A stretch of DNA of 64,000 nucleotides, taken from Rhodopseudomonas julia. GTDB taxonomy: Bacteria; Pseudomonadota; Alphaproteobacteria; Rhizobiales; Afifellaceae. Numbering within the stretch: the stretch's first letter is position 1; every line of letters begins with the position of its first letter. This document shows positions 1-10,087 of the stretch, one piece after another. The position numbers and the translations under genes are program-made. The stretch is taken from positions 434,001 through 498,000 of the forward strand of contig NZ_JAUSUK010000001.1 in assembly GCF_030813515.1 (NCBI RefSeq), in the 5' to 3' direction. Under the pieces are notes generated by a model that searched no databases, had not been told where the DNA came from, and saw only the letters and a program-made list of their open reading frames with translations.

Positions 1-114
1 GCGGTCCGCAAAGGTCGGCCCACGCACGATCCGAATGGTGATCAGCGCGAACGAAAGCACGAGAAGCGCCAGCGAAATCGCGACACAGATTTCGAGAAAC
101 TCTGTAGCACTCAT
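1..114 (-). CDS. mrpF: Na+/H+ antiporter subunit MrpF (partial)
   Basis: This is the first 38 codons of MrpF; the rest lies beyond the left edge. The N-terminus has one hydrophobic segment (about residues 7-27), followed by RIVRGPTFADR, the arginine-rich loop typical of MrpF/MnhF. MrpF is a small three-helix membrane subunit of the multisubunit cation/proton antiporter and is needed for complex assembly. The ATG overlaps the stop of mrpE (ATGA), so the genes are translationally coupled. mrpG would be expected next, outside the window. Confidence 0.85.
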   Translation of the reverse strand, partial: MSATEFLEICVAISLALLVLSFALITIRIVRGPTFADR

Positions 115-584
115 CGGAACGCCTCCAGTATTTTTCGCTCAAAGCCTTGTGCGATATCGCGTTTCAGTTGATCCGGATCGGGCACGTCGATGGCATGAAT
201 GTAAAGCGTGCGCCGATCCTCCGACACGTCGACAGACAAGGTGCCGGGCGTCAGCGTGATGAGATTGGCAAGCAACGTGATCTCGAAGTCGCGATTGACC
301 CTGAGCGGATAGGCGATCAACCCGGGCGAGATCGGCATCTTCGGCTGCAGCACGATCCAGGTCACCTTGAGCGCCGACATGACCAGTTCGTAGATGAACA
401 GGAAGAACAGATTGATCACCCTGAGCGAGCGGCCGATATAGCCGCGCGTGCCGATCTGTTCGCGGATCAGCCAAAGCGCGATGGCGCCGAGCACGAAGCC
501 GAAAAGCAGGTTTGGCAGCGTGAAGCTGCCGGTGATCGAGGCCCAGGCGAGTGCCAGAAGCACGTTGACGGGAAACAGCACCAT
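111..584 (-). CDS. mrpE: Na+/H+ antiporter subunit MrpE
   Basis: The 157-residue protein is of normal length for MrpE/MnhE. It has two N-terminal membrane helices (about residues 4-22 and 25-45), a third near 55-75, and a cytoplasmic tail. The family's tail pattern is present: the ITLTPGTLSVDV segment after the helices and a YIHAIDV stretch. MrpE is an accessory membrane subunit of the Mrp antiporter. Its start ATG shares one base with the mrpD stop (TGATG), and its stop overlaps the mrpF start. The order A-B-C-D-E-F supports the call. Confidence 0.92.
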   Translation of the reverse strand: MVLFPVNVLLALAWASITGSFTLPNLLFGFVLGAIALWLIREQIGTRGYIGRSLRVINLFFLFIYELVMSALKVTWIVLQPKMPISPGLIAYPLRVNRDFEITLLANLITLTPGTLSVDVSEDRRTLYIHAIDVPDPDQLKRDIAQGFERKILEAFR

Positions 585-2170
585 CAGGAAGCGCCTCCAA
601 ACACCGCGCGAATATAAAGGGTCGGATCAAGAAGCCCCGCCGCGCCCGCTTCCGCAAGCCGCATCAGGGGTGACGGCCACAGGCCGATGCCGAGGCTCAT
701 CAAGGTGAGAGCGGCCAGCGACCCGAAGAGCACCAAGCGATCCTCGCGGGCGATCTCGCCGGGCACGCTCTTTTCCGCGCCGTCCGGCGTGCCGGCCGGT
801 CCGCCGCGCCAGAAGATCTGCGTGAAGGCGCGTCCCGAGGCGAGTGCGTTGAGGAGGCCCGTGCCGAGCACGATGCCGGCAAGCCACCAGCCTCCGTTCA
901 CCATCGCCGCTTCGGTCACCAGGATCTTGGCCCAGAAGCCGGAGAACGGCGGCAGGGCGGAGACGGAAAAGACGAGGGTCAGCGTCAGGCCAGCAAGCAG
1001 CGGGCTCGCCCCGTAAAGCCCGCCGAGCTTGCGCAGGTCCTGGCTGCCGCCGAGCTGGCCGATGAGCCCGGAGGCGAGATAGAGCGCCGACATGACGATC
1101 ATCGAGTGGAAGGCGTAGAAGATGCCGCCCGCCAGCCCCTCGGCCGTGCCGATCGCAAGCCCCGCCAGGATCACGCCGATGCCGGAGATGACGAGATAGC
1201 CGAGGATGCGCCGGAAATCGGAATGCGCCATCGCGCCGAGAGAGCCGAGAAGCATCGTGCCGATGGCGAGTGCCGTCAGAAAGGTGTCGTAGAGCGCCTC
1301 TTCCGAGGGCATCAGCATGATCAGCGTGCGCAACAGCGCATAGGCGCCGACCTTGGTCAAAAGCCCGGCGAAGACGGCACCCGCCGAAGGAGACGGCGTG
1401 TGATAGGAGGCGGGCAGCCAGAAGGCGACCGGAAACGCCGCCGCCTTCATGCCAAAGCCCAGAATATAAAGCGCCGTGATGGTGTTGATTGGCATTCCGG
1501 GCACGCCTTCGCGCAGCTTGATCGCGATCTCCGCCATGTTGAGCGTGCCGAGCGCGCCGTAGAGATAGCCCGTCGCCGTCAGGAAGAAGGCCGCCGCCAG
1601 AAGGTTGAGCACGGCATAGCGCACGGCGCCGTCGAGCTGCTCCTTGGAATTGCCGAGCACGATGAGGCCGAAGGAGGCGATCAGCATCACCTCGAACCAG
1701 ACATAGAGGTTGAAGATGTCGCCGGTGAGGAAGGCGTTGCACACGCCCGTCATCATCAGCAGCAGAAAGGGATAAAACCCGTAGCGGCTCTCCACGCGCC
1801 GCAGGCCGCGGCTTGCGAAAATGCCGACGACGAGTGCCACCACCGACGACACGAAGGCGAAGGAGGCGCCGAGCGCATCGACGGCGAAGGTGATGCCGAA
1901 GGGCGGCAGCCAGCTGCCCATCGTCATGGTCAGCGGCCCGCCGGTCGCAACGCGCGCCAGAATGCCCGCCGTCGCCACCGTCAGAAACACGAGGCCGACG
2001 ATGCCGAGTGGCGCCTGCGTTTCCGGGCGCTTGCGCGCCATCAACAAGACGGATCCGAAAAGAAGGGTGATCAACGTCGGCGCGATGATGATCGCGTCCA
2101 AGGGCGCGATCGGCGCCGTCACCATGGCGGACGCGATGTCCACCGCTGCATGACCTGCACTCTCTGCCAT
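584..2170 (-). CDS. mrpD: Na+/H+ antiporter subunit MrpD
   Basis: This is a 528-residue polytopic membrane protein with about 14 helices, homologous to the proton-pumping subunits of complex I (NuoM/NuoN). The family's ionisable residues in helices are visible: Glu in FNLYVWFEVML and Lys in FGMKAAAFPVAFWLP. The protein is one of the two candidate proton-translocating subunits of the Mrp complex, which exports Na+ or K+ for H+ at the inner membrane. I placed the start at the ATG overlapping the mrpC stop (TGATG); a TTG one codon upstream is possible. Confidence 0.95.
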   Translation of the reverse strand: MAESAGHAAVDIASAMVTAPIAPLDAIIIAPTLITLLFGSVLLMARKRPETQAPLGIVGLVFLTVATAGILARVATGGPLTMTMGSWLPPFGITFAVDALGASFAFVSSVVALVVGIFASRGLRRVESRYGFYPFLLLMMTGVCNAFLTGDIFNLYVWFEVMLIASFGLIVLGNSKEQLDGAVRYAVLNLLAAAFFLTATGYLYGALGTLNMAEIAIKLREGVPGMPINTITALYILGFGMKAAAFPVAFWLPASYHTPSPSAGAVFAGLLTKVGAYALLRTLIMLMPSEEALYDTFLTALAIGTMLLGSLGAMAHSDFRRILGYLVISGIGVILAGLAIGTAEGLAGGIFYAFHSMIVMSALYLASGLIGQLGGSQDLRKLGGLYGASPLLAGLTLTLVFSVSALPPFSGFWAKILVTEAAMVNGGWWLAGIVLGTGLLNALASGRAFTQIFWRGGPAGTPDGAEKSVPGEIAREDRLVLFGSLAALTLMSLGIGLWPSPLMRLAEAGAAGLLDPTLYIRAVFGGAS

Positions 2171-2547
2171 CAATAGCCCCTGGGCGGAACCGGATCACCC
2201 GGCTCTTCGGCCATGTGCATCTTCCCGGTCTTGTCCGTGCCGAGCCCCTGATAGGTGCGGAACACCAGAACCAGCAGGAAGGCGAAGAACGAGAACGAGA
2301 TGACGATCGCCGTCAGGATCAAGGCCTGCGGCAGCGGATTGGCGGTCGCGATCGGCGGCACCATGGCGTCTTCGGGAATGATCGGCGGCACTTCCTTGAC
2401 GATCCGCCCAGCCGTGAAAATCAGCAGATTGACGGCGTTCGAGAGGATGGTCACGCCAAGCAGGATGCGGATCAGGGAATCCGACAGCATCAGATAGATG
2501 GCGGATGCGAAGAAGCAGCCGACGAGAAGCGCGAGCGGGCCTTCCAT
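2170..2547 (-). CDS. mrpC: Na+/H+ antiporter subunit MrpC
   Basis: The 125-residue protein has three predicted membrane helices and is homologous to NuoK. The conserved region LLGVTILSNAVNLLIFTAG matches MrpC/MnhC. It is a structural membrane subunit of the Mrp antiporter. The start overlaps the stop of mrpB and the stop overlaps the start of mrpD, so expression is probably coupled. The length is within the normal range for proteobacterial MrpC. Confidence 0.93.
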   Translation of the reverse strand: MEGPLALLVGCFFASAIYLMLSDSLIRILLGVTILSNAVNLLIFTAGRIVKEVPPIIPEDAMVPPIATANPLPQALILTAIVISFSFFAFLLVLVFRTYQGLGTDKTGKMHMAEEPGDPVPPRGY

Positions 2548-2963
2548 CAGCGCTCCCTTTCTTCCAGCGAAAGCGCCACGGAGGTGATCGTTCCGACCAC
2601 CACCAGATAGACGCCGATATCGAAGAAAGTCGCGGTGGAGATGGCGACCTCCATGCCGAAGATCTTCGGATAGGCCCAGAGCGCCGTCAAAAACGGCTTG
2701 CCGCCGAGAAGCGACGGAACGCCGGCAAGCGCCGCCACGACGAGTCCGAAAGCGGCAATCCCCATCGGATGAAAGCGCAGGGCCCGGCGCACCGGCGGCA
2801 CACCATAGGCGATGCCGTAGATTGCAAAGGCGGAGGCCGCGATCAGCCCGCCGATGAAGCCGCCGCCCGGATTGTTGTGGCCGCGCAAGAGGACGAAGAC
2901 CGAAAACAGCACCATCAAGGCCGTGAGATAAGGCGCGATCGCGCGAAAGATGACGGTGCTCAC
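2547..2963 (-). CDS. mrpB: Na+/H+ antiporter subunit MrpB
   Basis: The protein is 138 residues from a GTG start that overlaps the mrpA stop (GTGA) and has a GGAGGAG Shine-Dalgarno just upstream, inside the end of mrpA. A longer reading frame begins at 2996, but this GTG is better supported. There are four predicted helices and the MnhB signature [13 protein letters not shown]. It is a membrane subunit of the Mrp antiporter. In some alphaproteobacteria MrpA and MrpB are fused; here they are separate. Confidence 0.92.
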   Translation of the reverse strand: MSTVIFRAIAPYLTALMVLFSVFVLLRGHNNPGGGFIGGLIAASAFAIYGIAYGVPPVRRALRFHPMGIAAFGLVVAALAGVPSLLGGKPFLTALWAYPKIFGMEVAISTATFFDIGVYLVVVGTITSVALSLEERER

Positions 2964-5308
2964 TTCTCCTCCTCCACGGCCCTCGTCTGCCGCCATGGCG
3001 CCGGGAAGCGCAACAAAGCGAGAATGGCGAGGCCGGTGATCATGACGACCGCGATCTCGCCCAAAGTATCAAGACCACGGAAGTCGACGATGATGACGTT
3101 CACGATGTTGCGGCCATGGGCGATGGTTCGCGAATGCTCCGCAAAGAAATCCGACAGGCGCGAATCGAAGGGCTGGTTGGTGACGGCCACCAACAAGGCC
3201 GCCGTGCCCACGCCGCAGGCGAGCGCGATCGATCCGTCCTTCACGCGCTGAAACATGCTGCGCCGATCGGCCGTCATCAGGGACAGGCGCGTCATCACGA
3301 GCGCCAGGATGACAACCGAGAGCGTCTCCACCATGAATTGCGTGAAGGAGAGATCGGGCGCGCCGAAGAGCATGTAGATGAGCGCCACGGCAAAGCCCTG
3401 GATGCCGAGAGAGACGATCGCCGTCAGCCGGTTTTCCGCCACGATCACGGCGATGAGGCCGACGACGGCAAGTCCCATCACCGCCCATTCATGCGGGGCG
3501 AGCGCGAAGGTCTCCGGCCAGGCAGGCCATTCGCCGAAGACCAGAAGCGGCACGACGAGGGCGAGCGCCAGGACCGTGAAGGTGATGGAGAGATAGCGTT
3601 CCAGATCGCCGTTCTGGATGAAACGCGTCACCGCGGCCGAGCCGTTCGTGAGCCCGTTCACGAGCTGGTCGAAGCCGCGATCGGGACCCCAGCCGACGGC
3701 ATCGAGGACGGCGGCGATCGCCCGCCGCACCGGCCGCAGGGCGAGAAGCGCCAAAATGCCGATCGCCCAGGTGACGCCGGAGGCGGCGAAAGCCTCGTTC
3801 ACATGGATGGCGTAGGAGAGATTTGGATGCGGCTCCGCCCCCGCGACGGCTGCAAGCGTCGGGCCGATCAGCGCCTCCTGCGTGAAGGCTGCAAAAACGA
3901 TGCCGGCGACGCTCAGACAGGCGAGAACCAGCGGGCCGAGCCACAAACCGATCGGGCCTTCATGCGCTCCGGACAAATTCTCCGGCCGTTTGCCGATGAA
4001 AGGCAATAATCCGACGGCGAATGCCGCGGCGAACATGAGGCCGTTGCCCAGGACGGCGACGCCAAGCGTCACGGGCGCCGTGCCCTCCCCGTGCAGGAGC
4101 CCCTCATACATCGCCTCCTTGGCAAAGAAGCCGAGCGTCACGAAAAGCCCGCCCATCGCCCAGGCGAGAACGAGACCCGACAGGAAGGTGACCGGCATTT
4201 TGAGGCCGAGACCGCCGAGCTCGCGCAGATCGCGCGTGCCGGCCTCGTGGTCGACCGAGCCCGCCATCATGAAGAGGCCGCCCTTGAAGAGCGAATGCGC
4301 GAGAAGATAGACGAGCGCGCCCAAAATCGCCGTCTCGTTGCTCGTCCCGGTCAGCATCACGAGAAGGCCGAGCGAAGCGACCGTCGTATAGGCGAGGATG
4401 AGCTTCAGATCCGTCTGGCGCAGCGCCAGAAGCGTGCCGGCGAGAAGCGTCGCGCCCCCGAAGAGCGGCAGGATCGTCGTCCACGGCACCGTCTCGCCCA
4501 TGAAGGGGTGGATGCGCAAAAGCAGATAGACGCCCGCCTTCACCATCGTCGCCGAATGCAGATAGGCGGAGACCGGCGTCGGCGCCTCCATGGCGTTGGC
4601 GAGCCAGGAATGGAACGGAAACTGCGCCGATTTCGTGAAAGCGCCGCCGAGAAGCAGGATCAGGACCGGCAGGTAGTACGGGTTCTCCGCAAAGCTCGAG
4701 CCGAGCGCGATCGCCTCCGACATCGAATGCACGCCGACGAGCCCGGTCATGATCAAAAGCCCGGCGAGCAGGCAGAGCCCGCCGCCCGCCGTGATCACCA
4801 GCGCCTGCAGCGCCGCGCGCCTTGCCGCCTCACGCGTGTGATCGAAGCCGATCAGCAGGAAGGAGGTGATGGAGGTCAGCTCCCAGAAGACGAAGAGCGT
4901 CATGAAGTCGTCGGCGAGCACCAGCCCCTGCATCGCCCCCATGAAGAGGAGGATGAAGGAGAAGAAGCGCCCCTGATGCACATGGCCTTTGAGATAGGCG
5001 CCGGCGTAGATCAGGATGAACGTGCCGATGCCCGAGACGAGCAGCGCGAAGAGCAGCGACAGCCCGTCGAGGCGATAGGAGAAGTTGATCTGAAGCGACG
5101 GCGCCCAGGCAAAGCCGTTGGCGATGACCCTGCCGGATGCGACCGGCGCAATCAGCGTGATGAAATAGACAAACATCGCCGCGGGTGCCGCTGCCAGAAT
5201 CCAGGCCGCGCCAGAACCCAACAGCCGCTTCAACAGCGGCGCCACGAACGCCGCCAGAAACGGGGCGGCCATGACGAGGAAAGTCCAGTCGATTTGGGAT
5301 TCTTGCAT
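2960..5308 (-). CDS. mrpA: Na+/H+ antiporter subunit MrpA
   Basis: This is the large Mrp subunit, 782 residues from the ATG at 5308. The first 500 or so residues form a NuoL-like antiporter module; the key Glu lies in [15 protein letters not shown] and the key Lys in [16 protein letters not shown]. The last 200 or so residues carry the extra MrpA C-terminal helices (DUF4040/MbhD and MbhE-like), including [19 protein letters not shown]. It acts at the inner membrane in cation/proton exchange for pH and Na+ tolerance. A TTG 38 codons upstream extends the frame, but that extension is polar and Cys-rich and looks non-coding. Confidence 0.95.
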   Translation of the reverse strand: MQESQIDWTFLVMAAPFLAAFVAPLLKRLLGSGAAWILAAAPAAMFVYFITLIAPVASGRVIANGFAWAPSLQINFSYRLDGLSLLFALLVSGIGTFILIYAGAYLKGHVHQGRFFSFILLFMGAMQGLVLADDFMTLFVFWELTSITSFLLIGFDHTREAARRAALQALVITAGGGLCLLAGLLIMTGLVGVHSMSEAIALGSSFAENPYYLPVLILLLGGAFTKSAQFPFHSWLANAMEAPTPVSAYLHSATMVKAGVYLLLRIHPFMGETVPWTTILPLFGGATLLAGTLLALRQTDLKLILAYTTVASLGLLVMLTGTSNETAILGALVYLLAHSLFKGGLFMMAGSVDHEAGTRDLRELGGLGLKMPVTFLSGLVLAWAMGGLFVTLGFFAKEAMYEGLLHGEGTAPVTLGVAVLGNGLMFAAAFAVGLLPFIGKRPENLSGAHEGPIGLWLGPLVLACLSVAGIVFAAFTQEALIGPTLAAVAGAEPHPNLSYAIHVNEAFAASGVTWAIGILALLALRPVRRAIAAVLDAVGWGPDRGFDQLVNGLTNGSAAVTRFIQNGDLERYLSITFTVLALALVVPLLVFGEWPAWPETFALAPHEWAVMGLAVVGLIAVIVAENRLTAIVSLGIQGFAVALIYMLFGAPDLSFTQFMVETLSVVILALVMTRLSLMTADRRSMFQRVKDGSIALACGVGTAALLVAVTNQPFDSRLSDFFAEHSRTIAHGRNIVNVIIVDFRGLDTLGEIAVVMITGLAILALLRFPAPWRQTRAVEEEK

Positions 5309-5309
5309 C

Positions 5310-5853
5310 AGCGGGGTGACGTTCGCGGGACCAGGAACGGATAGCGGGCGATCCAGAGCGGGGCAAGCTGCCAGCTTTGCCGCCTCAGCCGGACAAGCTA
5401 AGCATTTGGGCGCTTCTGGCAATCCTTAGAGAGCCGCGTTTTTCAAGAATGACCCATGCTTTCCGGCAAATCCCGACAGGAAAAAGACCGGGCCACGCCT
5501 TCCTTGTCCAACTGCTGCCGCGGATGCTCGCAGAAGTGTGATCTCAACGACAGTCGAAATCGCGCGGTCGCAAGTATGTCCGGCGGCGGGCATGTCGCAA
5601 GACATCGTGCTTCTGGCCGAGCTCCAGCCATTCCTGGCCGCGGAAACGCTGAGGTCATGGGTCTTTTGTCCGAGCGCTTGTTTCTCCACGTGCAACACAC
5701 GCTTTTGTCTTGCGGCCGTCGGGCCGTGCGCGGATGCCGCAGGGTGACGGAGGGCGATGGAGGTCGGCGCCATCGCGCCCCGCGAGGCCTGCCGGTTAAC
5801 GCCGCGCGTCCCATTCCCTTGCCCCGGAAAACAATCCGGCCTACCTCGCGCCC
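5310..5853. other. Intergenic region between divergent mrp operon and ptrB
   Basis: About 540 bases separate the leftward mrpA start from the rightward oligopeptidase B start. Reading frames here lack plausible composition, and the long leftward frame across this region is the antisense shadow of ptrB. The promoters of both units must lie here, but I could not pick -35/-10 elements with confidence. Confidence 0.4.
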
Positions 5854-7965
5854 ATGAACGACATTCCTTCCTCCCCGCCGCGCGCCGCAAAGCGGCCGCA
5901 CGAGATCACCCGCCACGGCCACACGCGCAACGATCCCTATCACTGGCTGCGTGCCGACAATTGGCAGGAGGTGATGCGCGATCCCTCCGTCCTCGATCCT
6001 GAGATCCGCGCCTATCTGGAGGCCGAAAACGCCTGGTTTTCTGCCCAGATGGCCGACACTGAAAAGCTTCAGGAAAAGCTCTTCGCCGAGATGAAGGGGC
6101 GCATCAAGGAGGACGATTCCTCCGTACCGGCCCCTGACGGACCTTATGCCTATGCGGTGCGCTACATCGAGGGCGGCCAGCATCCGCTCTTCGTGCGCCA
6201 GAACCGTTCGGGTGGCGAGGAGACGATCCTTCTCGACGGCAATGCGCTTGCCGAAGGCCATGCCTATTTCAAGATCGGCGGTGCGGCGCATTCGCCCGAC
6301 CATTCCCGCCTCGCCTGGGCCTTCGACGATGCCGGCTCGGAATTCTACACGCTCCACATCCGCAACGTGGAGACCGGCGAAGACATCGCCGACGTCATTC
6401 CCGATACGAGCGGCGGCGCCGTCTGGGCGGCCGACAACACGCATCTCTTCTATGTGCGCCTCGACGCCAATCACCGGCCATCGAAAGTCTTCCGCCACAA
6501 GCTCGGCACTGCGGTGACGGACGACGTTCTCGTCTATGAGGAGGCGGATCCCGGTTTCTTCGTCGGCCTCGGCGCGACGCGCTCGCACAAATTCATCCTC
6601 ATCGATTGCCACACGCACGAAACCTCGGAGACGCGCCTCATTCCCGCCGACCGGCCGGAGGCGGAGCCCGTTCTCATCGCGCCGCGCCGCGACGGCATCG
6701 AATATTATGTCGACGAGGCGCACGGCACGCTCTTCATTCGCACCAATTCCGGTGATGCCAAGGATTTTCAGATCCTGACGGCGCCCGTCGCCTCCCCTTC
6801 GCCGGAGAACTGGCGCCCGCTCGTCGCCCATGTGCCGGGGCGCCTTCTCCTCTCGCACGCCCTCTTCGCCGGACACCTCGTGCGCCTGGAGCGCGAGGCC
6901 GGGCTGCCGCGCATCGTCGTGCGCCGCCTTGAAGACGGCGAGGAGCACGAGATCGCCTTTGCCGAAGAGGCCTATTCGCTCGGCCTCGATCCCGGCTACG
7001 AATTCGACACGACGACGATCCGCTTTGCCTATTCCTCTCCGACGACGCCGTCGCGCATCTTCGATTACGACATGGAGAGCCGCGCCCGCACGCTTCTCAA
7101 GGAGCAGGAGGTGCCATCGGGCCACGACCCGGCGAAATACGTCTCGCGCCGCATCATCGCCCAAGCGCCGGACGGCGAGGAGGTGCCGGTCTCGCTTCTT
7201 TATCGCGCCGACACGCCGCTCGACGGTTCCGCCCCCTGCCTTCTCTACGGCTACGGCTCCTACGGCATCGCCATTCCGGCGGGCTTTTCCGTCACCCGCC
7301 TGTCGCTGGTCGATCGCGGCTTCATCTATGCGATCGCCCATATCCGCGGCGGCAAGGACAAGGGCTTTGCCTGGTACGAAGAGGGCAAGCGCGCCAAGAA
7401 GGCCAATACGTTCACGGATTTCATCGCCGCCGGCGAGCATCTCGTGGCCGAAGGTTTTACGAAGCGCGGCCAGATCGTCGCCCATGGCGGCTCGGCGGGC
7501 GGCATGCTGATGGGCGCCGTCGCCAATATGGCCCCGGACCTCTTCGGCGGCGTCATCGCCGATGTGCCCTTCGTCGACGTCCTCAACACCATGCTCGACG
7601 ACACGCTGCCGCTCACCCCGCCGGAATGGCCCGAATGGGGCAACCCGGTCGAAAGCGCGGCCGATTATCAGACGATCCTCGCCTATTCGCCCTATGACAA
7701 CGTCACCGCGCAGGCCTATCCGCCGCTTCTTGCCATGGCCGGCCTCACCGATCCCCGCGTCACCTATTGGGAGCCGGCGAAGTGGGTCGCAAAACTCCGC
7801 GACACCAAGACCGACGACAACATCCTTTTCCTGCGCACCAATATGGATGCCGGCCATGGCGGCGCCTCCGGCCGCTTCGACGCCTTGAAGGAAGTCGCCA
7901 TCGAATACGCCTTCGCCCTCAAGGTCATGGGCCTCACCGACAAAGCCCCGCTCCCGGCTGTGTGA
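5854..7965 (+). CDS. ptrB: Oligopeptidase B (S9 family serine peptidase)
   Basis: The 703-residue protein has the two-domain architecture of oligopeptidase B: an N-terminal seven-bladed beta-propeller (about 70-420) and a C-terminal alpha/beta-hydrolase domain. The catalytic triad can be placed at Ser547 (GGSAGG), Asp633 (GLTDPRV) and His668 (DAGHGG). YGYGSYG and IAHIRGGKDKG before the serine are family hallmarks. It cleaves short peptides after Lys or Arg, in cytoplasm or periplasm; no signal peptide is visible here. The gene stands alone, convergent with the NIPSNAP gene. Confidence 0.93.
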   Translation: MNDIPSSPPRAAKRPHEITRHGHTRNDPYHWLRADNWQEVMRDPSVLDPEIRAYLEAENAWFSAQMADTEKLQEKLFAEMKGRIKEDDSSVPAPDGPYAYAVRYIEGGQHPLFVRQNRSGGEETILLDGNALAEGHAYFKIGGAAHSPDHSRLAWAFDDAGSEFYTLHIRNVETGEDIADVIPDTSGGAVWAADNTHLFYVRLDANHRPSKVFRHKLGTAVTDDVLVYEEADPGFFVGLGATRSHKFILIDCHTHETSETRLIPADRPEAEPVLIAPRRDGIEYYVDEAHGTLFIRTNSGDAKDFQILTAPVASPSPENWRPLVAHVPGRLLLSHALFAGHLVRLEREAGLPRIVVRRLEDGEEHEIAFAEEAYSLGLDPGYEFDTTTIRFAYSSPTTPSRIFDYDMESRARTLLKEQEVPSGHDPAKYVSRRIIAQAPDGEEVPVSLLYRADTPLDGSAPCLLYGYGSYGIAIPAGFSVTRLSLVDRGFIYAIAHIRGGKDKGFAWYEEGKRAKKANTFTDFIAAGEHLVAEGFTKRGQIVAHGGSAGGMLMGAVANMAPDLFGGVIADVPFVDVLNTMLDDTLPLTPPEWPEWGNPVESAADYQTILAYSPYDNVTAQAYPPLLAMAGLTDPRVTYWEPAKWVAKLRDTKTDDNILFLRTNMDAGHGGASGRFDALKEVAIEYAFALKVMGLTDKAPLPAV

Positions 7966-7997
7966 GGGCGCTTTTCCATCTCGGGAACGACAGAACG

Positions 7998-8025
7998 GCA
8001 GAACCGGGAGGCCTCCCGGTTCTGC
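7998..8025. terminator. Perfect 28-bp palindrome between convergent genes
   Basis: The arm GCAGAACCGGGAG is followed by GC and its exact complement, giving a 13-bp perfect stem. It lies between the ends of ptrB (7965) and the NIPSNAP gene (8025), where a bidirectional terminator is expected. There is no clear T tract on either strand, so a transcript-stabilising hairpin is also possible. Confidence 0.5.
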
Positions 8026-8639
8026 TACCCGATCGGCCACCCCTCTTCCGCCTTGGCGATCGTCGAGGTCGCCTCGACAATCTCCTCCGGTCCGCCCTTG
8101 GGCGGCCAGAGACCGGCGGCGTAGTGCTCGGCGCGCAGGCGCGCGCGCTCTTCGAGGCTCGAAAAGCCCCAGATATGCGTGATGCGCGCCGGCCCGTCCA
8201 AGGCGTAAAGGTTCGTCACGAGGTGATCGGTATAGGCCGCAGCCGGGCCGATCGCCGCCTCCCAGCCGGCGAGCGTGCGCGGCAGGCCGCCCGGCCGCAG
8301 GTGATAGGTGCGAAACTCGAAGAGGCCGCCATATTGCCGGGGCTTGATCGCCGGCAGGAAGGGAAAGGGCGCGAAACTCTCCATCCGGAGCGTCCTGGCC
8401 GTCTCCCGGCTGAAGAACGGGTCCTCGCTCATCAAGGCGCGCTCCCGCTCGGCGCGCAGCTCCTCCTCCGCCTCGAAGGAGCGGAGCACGAAAAGCTCGC
8501 CGATCGTGCCGATATCGGAGCGCCACATGCCGAGCGGCGTTCCGAGCGCATCCTCATCACCAGTCCATCGCCGCGCACCTTCGGCCGCCTTGGTGACGCC
8601 CAGCACCGGGCAGGAGAGCGTCGCAAGTTCATAGAGCAT
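8025..8639 (-). CDS. NIPSNAP family protein
   Basis: The 204-residue protein carries a NIPSNAP (dimeric alpha/beta-barrel, ferredoxin-like) domain. It is clearest at GGLFEFRTYHLRPGGLPRTLAGW (residues about 110-132) and the tail ITHIWGFSSLEERARLRA. The N-terminal half (about 1-70) looks like a second, degenerate copy of the fold. The biochemical function of bacterial NIPSNAPs is not established; small-molecule binding or oxygenase-like chemistry is suspected. It is followed upstream, 28 bases away, by a YciI gene of the same fold, and both run away from a LysR gene that may control them. Confidence 0.8.
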   Translation of the reverse strand: MLYELATLSCPVLGVTKAAEGARRWTGDEDALGTPLGMWRSDIGTIGELFVLRSFEAEEELRAERERALMSEDPFFSRETARTLRMESFAPFPFLPAIKPRQYGGLFEFRTYHLRPGGLPRTLAGWEAAIGPAAAYTDHLVTNLYALDGPARITHIWGFSSLEERARLRAEHYAAGLWPPKGGPEEIVEATSTIAKAEEGWPIG

Positions 8640-8667
8640 GTGGCGCCCTCACCTCATCGATAGCCGA

Positions 8668-9012
8668 TCATTGATAGCCGAGCCGTTCTGCCAGCGGCTT
8701 CATGTCCGGCGGCAGCACCTTGCTTGAATCTGCCCCAAACGCGCCGAAGAGCGGATCCCATTCCTCGATCGTCAATTCCACGATCAGATCTTCGCGCGCA
8801 AACGGATCGCCCGCCACGATCTTCTCGATCTCTTCGCGGCTGTCGGCGACCATGATCAGGAAGCCGGCGCGAAGCGGCGTGCCCTTCAGCGGCCCCGAGG
8901 CCTTCAAGGTGCCCTCGTCGATCAGGTCGAGCAGATATTCCACATGCTCCAGCACATGCTCGTTCCAGCCGGGACCGTCCGGATGCGTCATCGTCACGAT
9001 GTAAAAGGCCAT
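8668..9012 (-). CDS. YciI family protein
   Basis: This is a 114-residue single-domain protein of the YciI/YCII family (ferredoxin-like alpha/beta barrel). The beta strand MAFYIVTMTHPDG and the GTLKASGPL...AGFLIMVADS segment fit the family, which has a conserved His/Asp pair proposed to act in hydrolysis or dehydrochlorination. Its substrate cannot be told. It is the first gene of a leftward two-gene unit with the NIPSNAP gene and lies divergent to the LysR gene at 9124. Confidence 0.8.
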   Translation of the reverse strand: MAFYIVTMTHPDGPGWNEHVLEHVEYLLDLIDEGTLKASGPLKGTPLRAGFLIMVADSREEIEKIVAGDPFAREDLIVELTIEEWDPLFGAFGADSSKVLPPDMKPLAERLGYQ

Positions 9013-9123
9013 GCCTCACTCCTCGAAAACCAGGTTCCTGAAAATCAGGGCGCCGAGTTTCGGTGACCAACCAGGAGTGATAAATGCCTCTCCGGTTGTT
9101 CCTGTCCCAAGCAAGAGTGGTGA

Positions 9124-10038
9124 ATGCCCGATCGGCTGGAAAGCATGTCCGTCTTCGTGCGCGTCGCCGAGCTCGGCTCGTTTTCCGCCGCCGCGACCGC
9201 TCTCGGCATCTCGCCCCAGATGGTCGCCAAACATGTCGAGGCACTCGAGAAACGTCTCGGCACCCGCCTCATCCATCGCACGACCCGCCGCCACAGCCTC
9301 ACCGATTTCGGCCGGCACTACCGCGACCGCTGCAAGGCGATCCTCGCCGATGTCGCGGACGCCGAAGCGCAGGCGTCGGAAACCGGTTCGGAACCGCGCG
9401 GCCTGTTGCGGATCAACGCGTCGGTGACCTTCGGCGCCCAGGTGCTCGTGCCGCTCGTCACCGCCTATCTCCGCGCCCACCCGCAGGTCACCTGCGACCT
9501 CGTCTTGAGTGACCGCTATGTCGATCCGATCGAAGAGGGTTTTGATCTCGTCTTCCGCATCGGCCCACTGAGCGGCCAGTTGACCCAGACCCACGCGCTT
9601 CTCGCCCATCCTCTGACGCCCTACCGGCTCGTCGCCTGCGCCGCGCCCGCCTATCTCGCCGAACACGGCACGCCCGAAACGCCCGAGGATCTGCGCAACC
9701 ACGAATGCCTCGGCTTCAGCCCCTGGTCCGGCGCACTCGGGCGCGAATGGCCTTTCTCGAAGGGCGGAGAGACGGTCGAGGTGCCGAGCGCGAGCCGTCT
9801 GTCGATCAACGACTGGCGGGCGATCCACCAGGCGGCTCTCGACGGATTCGGCATCACGCTCGGCTATGAAAGCGCCGTCGCCGACGATCTCACCTCCGGC
9901 CGGCTCGTGCGTCTCCTGCCGGATTACGAAGGGCCGGCCCGGCCCTTCCATCTCCTCCATGCACGCGAGCGACGAATACGGGCAACGCTGTCAGGCTTCC
10001 TCGCAATCGTCCTCGCGCGCTTCTCCGCAAAGTCCTGA
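9124..10038 (+). CDS. LysR family transcriptional regulator
   Basis: The 304-residue LTTR has an N-terminal winged HTH (residues 3-60, ELGSFSAAATALGISPQMVAKHVEALE) and a LysR substrate-binding domain (about 90-295). The ATG at 9124 gives the canonical start five residues before the HTH. It is divergent from the YciI/NIPSNAP pair with 111 bases between, the classic arrangement for an LTTR controlling its neighbour and itself. The effector is unknown. Confidence 0.9.
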   Translation: MPDRLESMSVFVRVAELGSFSAAATALGISPQMVAKHVEALEKRLGTRLIHRTTRRHSLTDFGRHYRDRCKAILADVADAEAQASETGSEPRGLLRINASVTFGAQVLVPLVTAYLRAHPQVTCDLVLSDRYVDPIEEGFDLVFRIGPLSGQLTQTHALLAHPLTPYRLVACAAPAYLAEHGTPETPEDLRNHECLGFSPWSGALGREWPFSKGGETVEVPSASRLSINDWRAIHQAALDGFGITLGYESAVADDLTSGRLVRLLPDYEGPARPFHLLHARERRIRATLSGFLAIVLARFSAKS

Positions 10039-10054
10039 CCCGGGAGGTCCTGCC

Positions 10055-10087
10055 CCCGGGCCGGGTTCAGGCGGCTGCCGGCCCGGG
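10055..10087. terminator. 10-bp stem hairpin between convergent LysR and Rnk-like genes
   Basis: CCCGGGCCGG and its complement CCGGCCCGGG flank a 13-base loop. The stem straddles the stop codon of the leftward Rnk-like gene and follows the LysR stop by 16 bases, so it could end transcription from both sides. No T tract is present. Confidence 0.45.

Noticed and set aside
5443-8526. A 1027-codon leftward open frame
   Set aside because: It lies antisense to oligopeptidase B, which has a full catalytic triad and family motifs; the leftward translation shows only biased His/Arg/Gly composition from GC-rich third positions.
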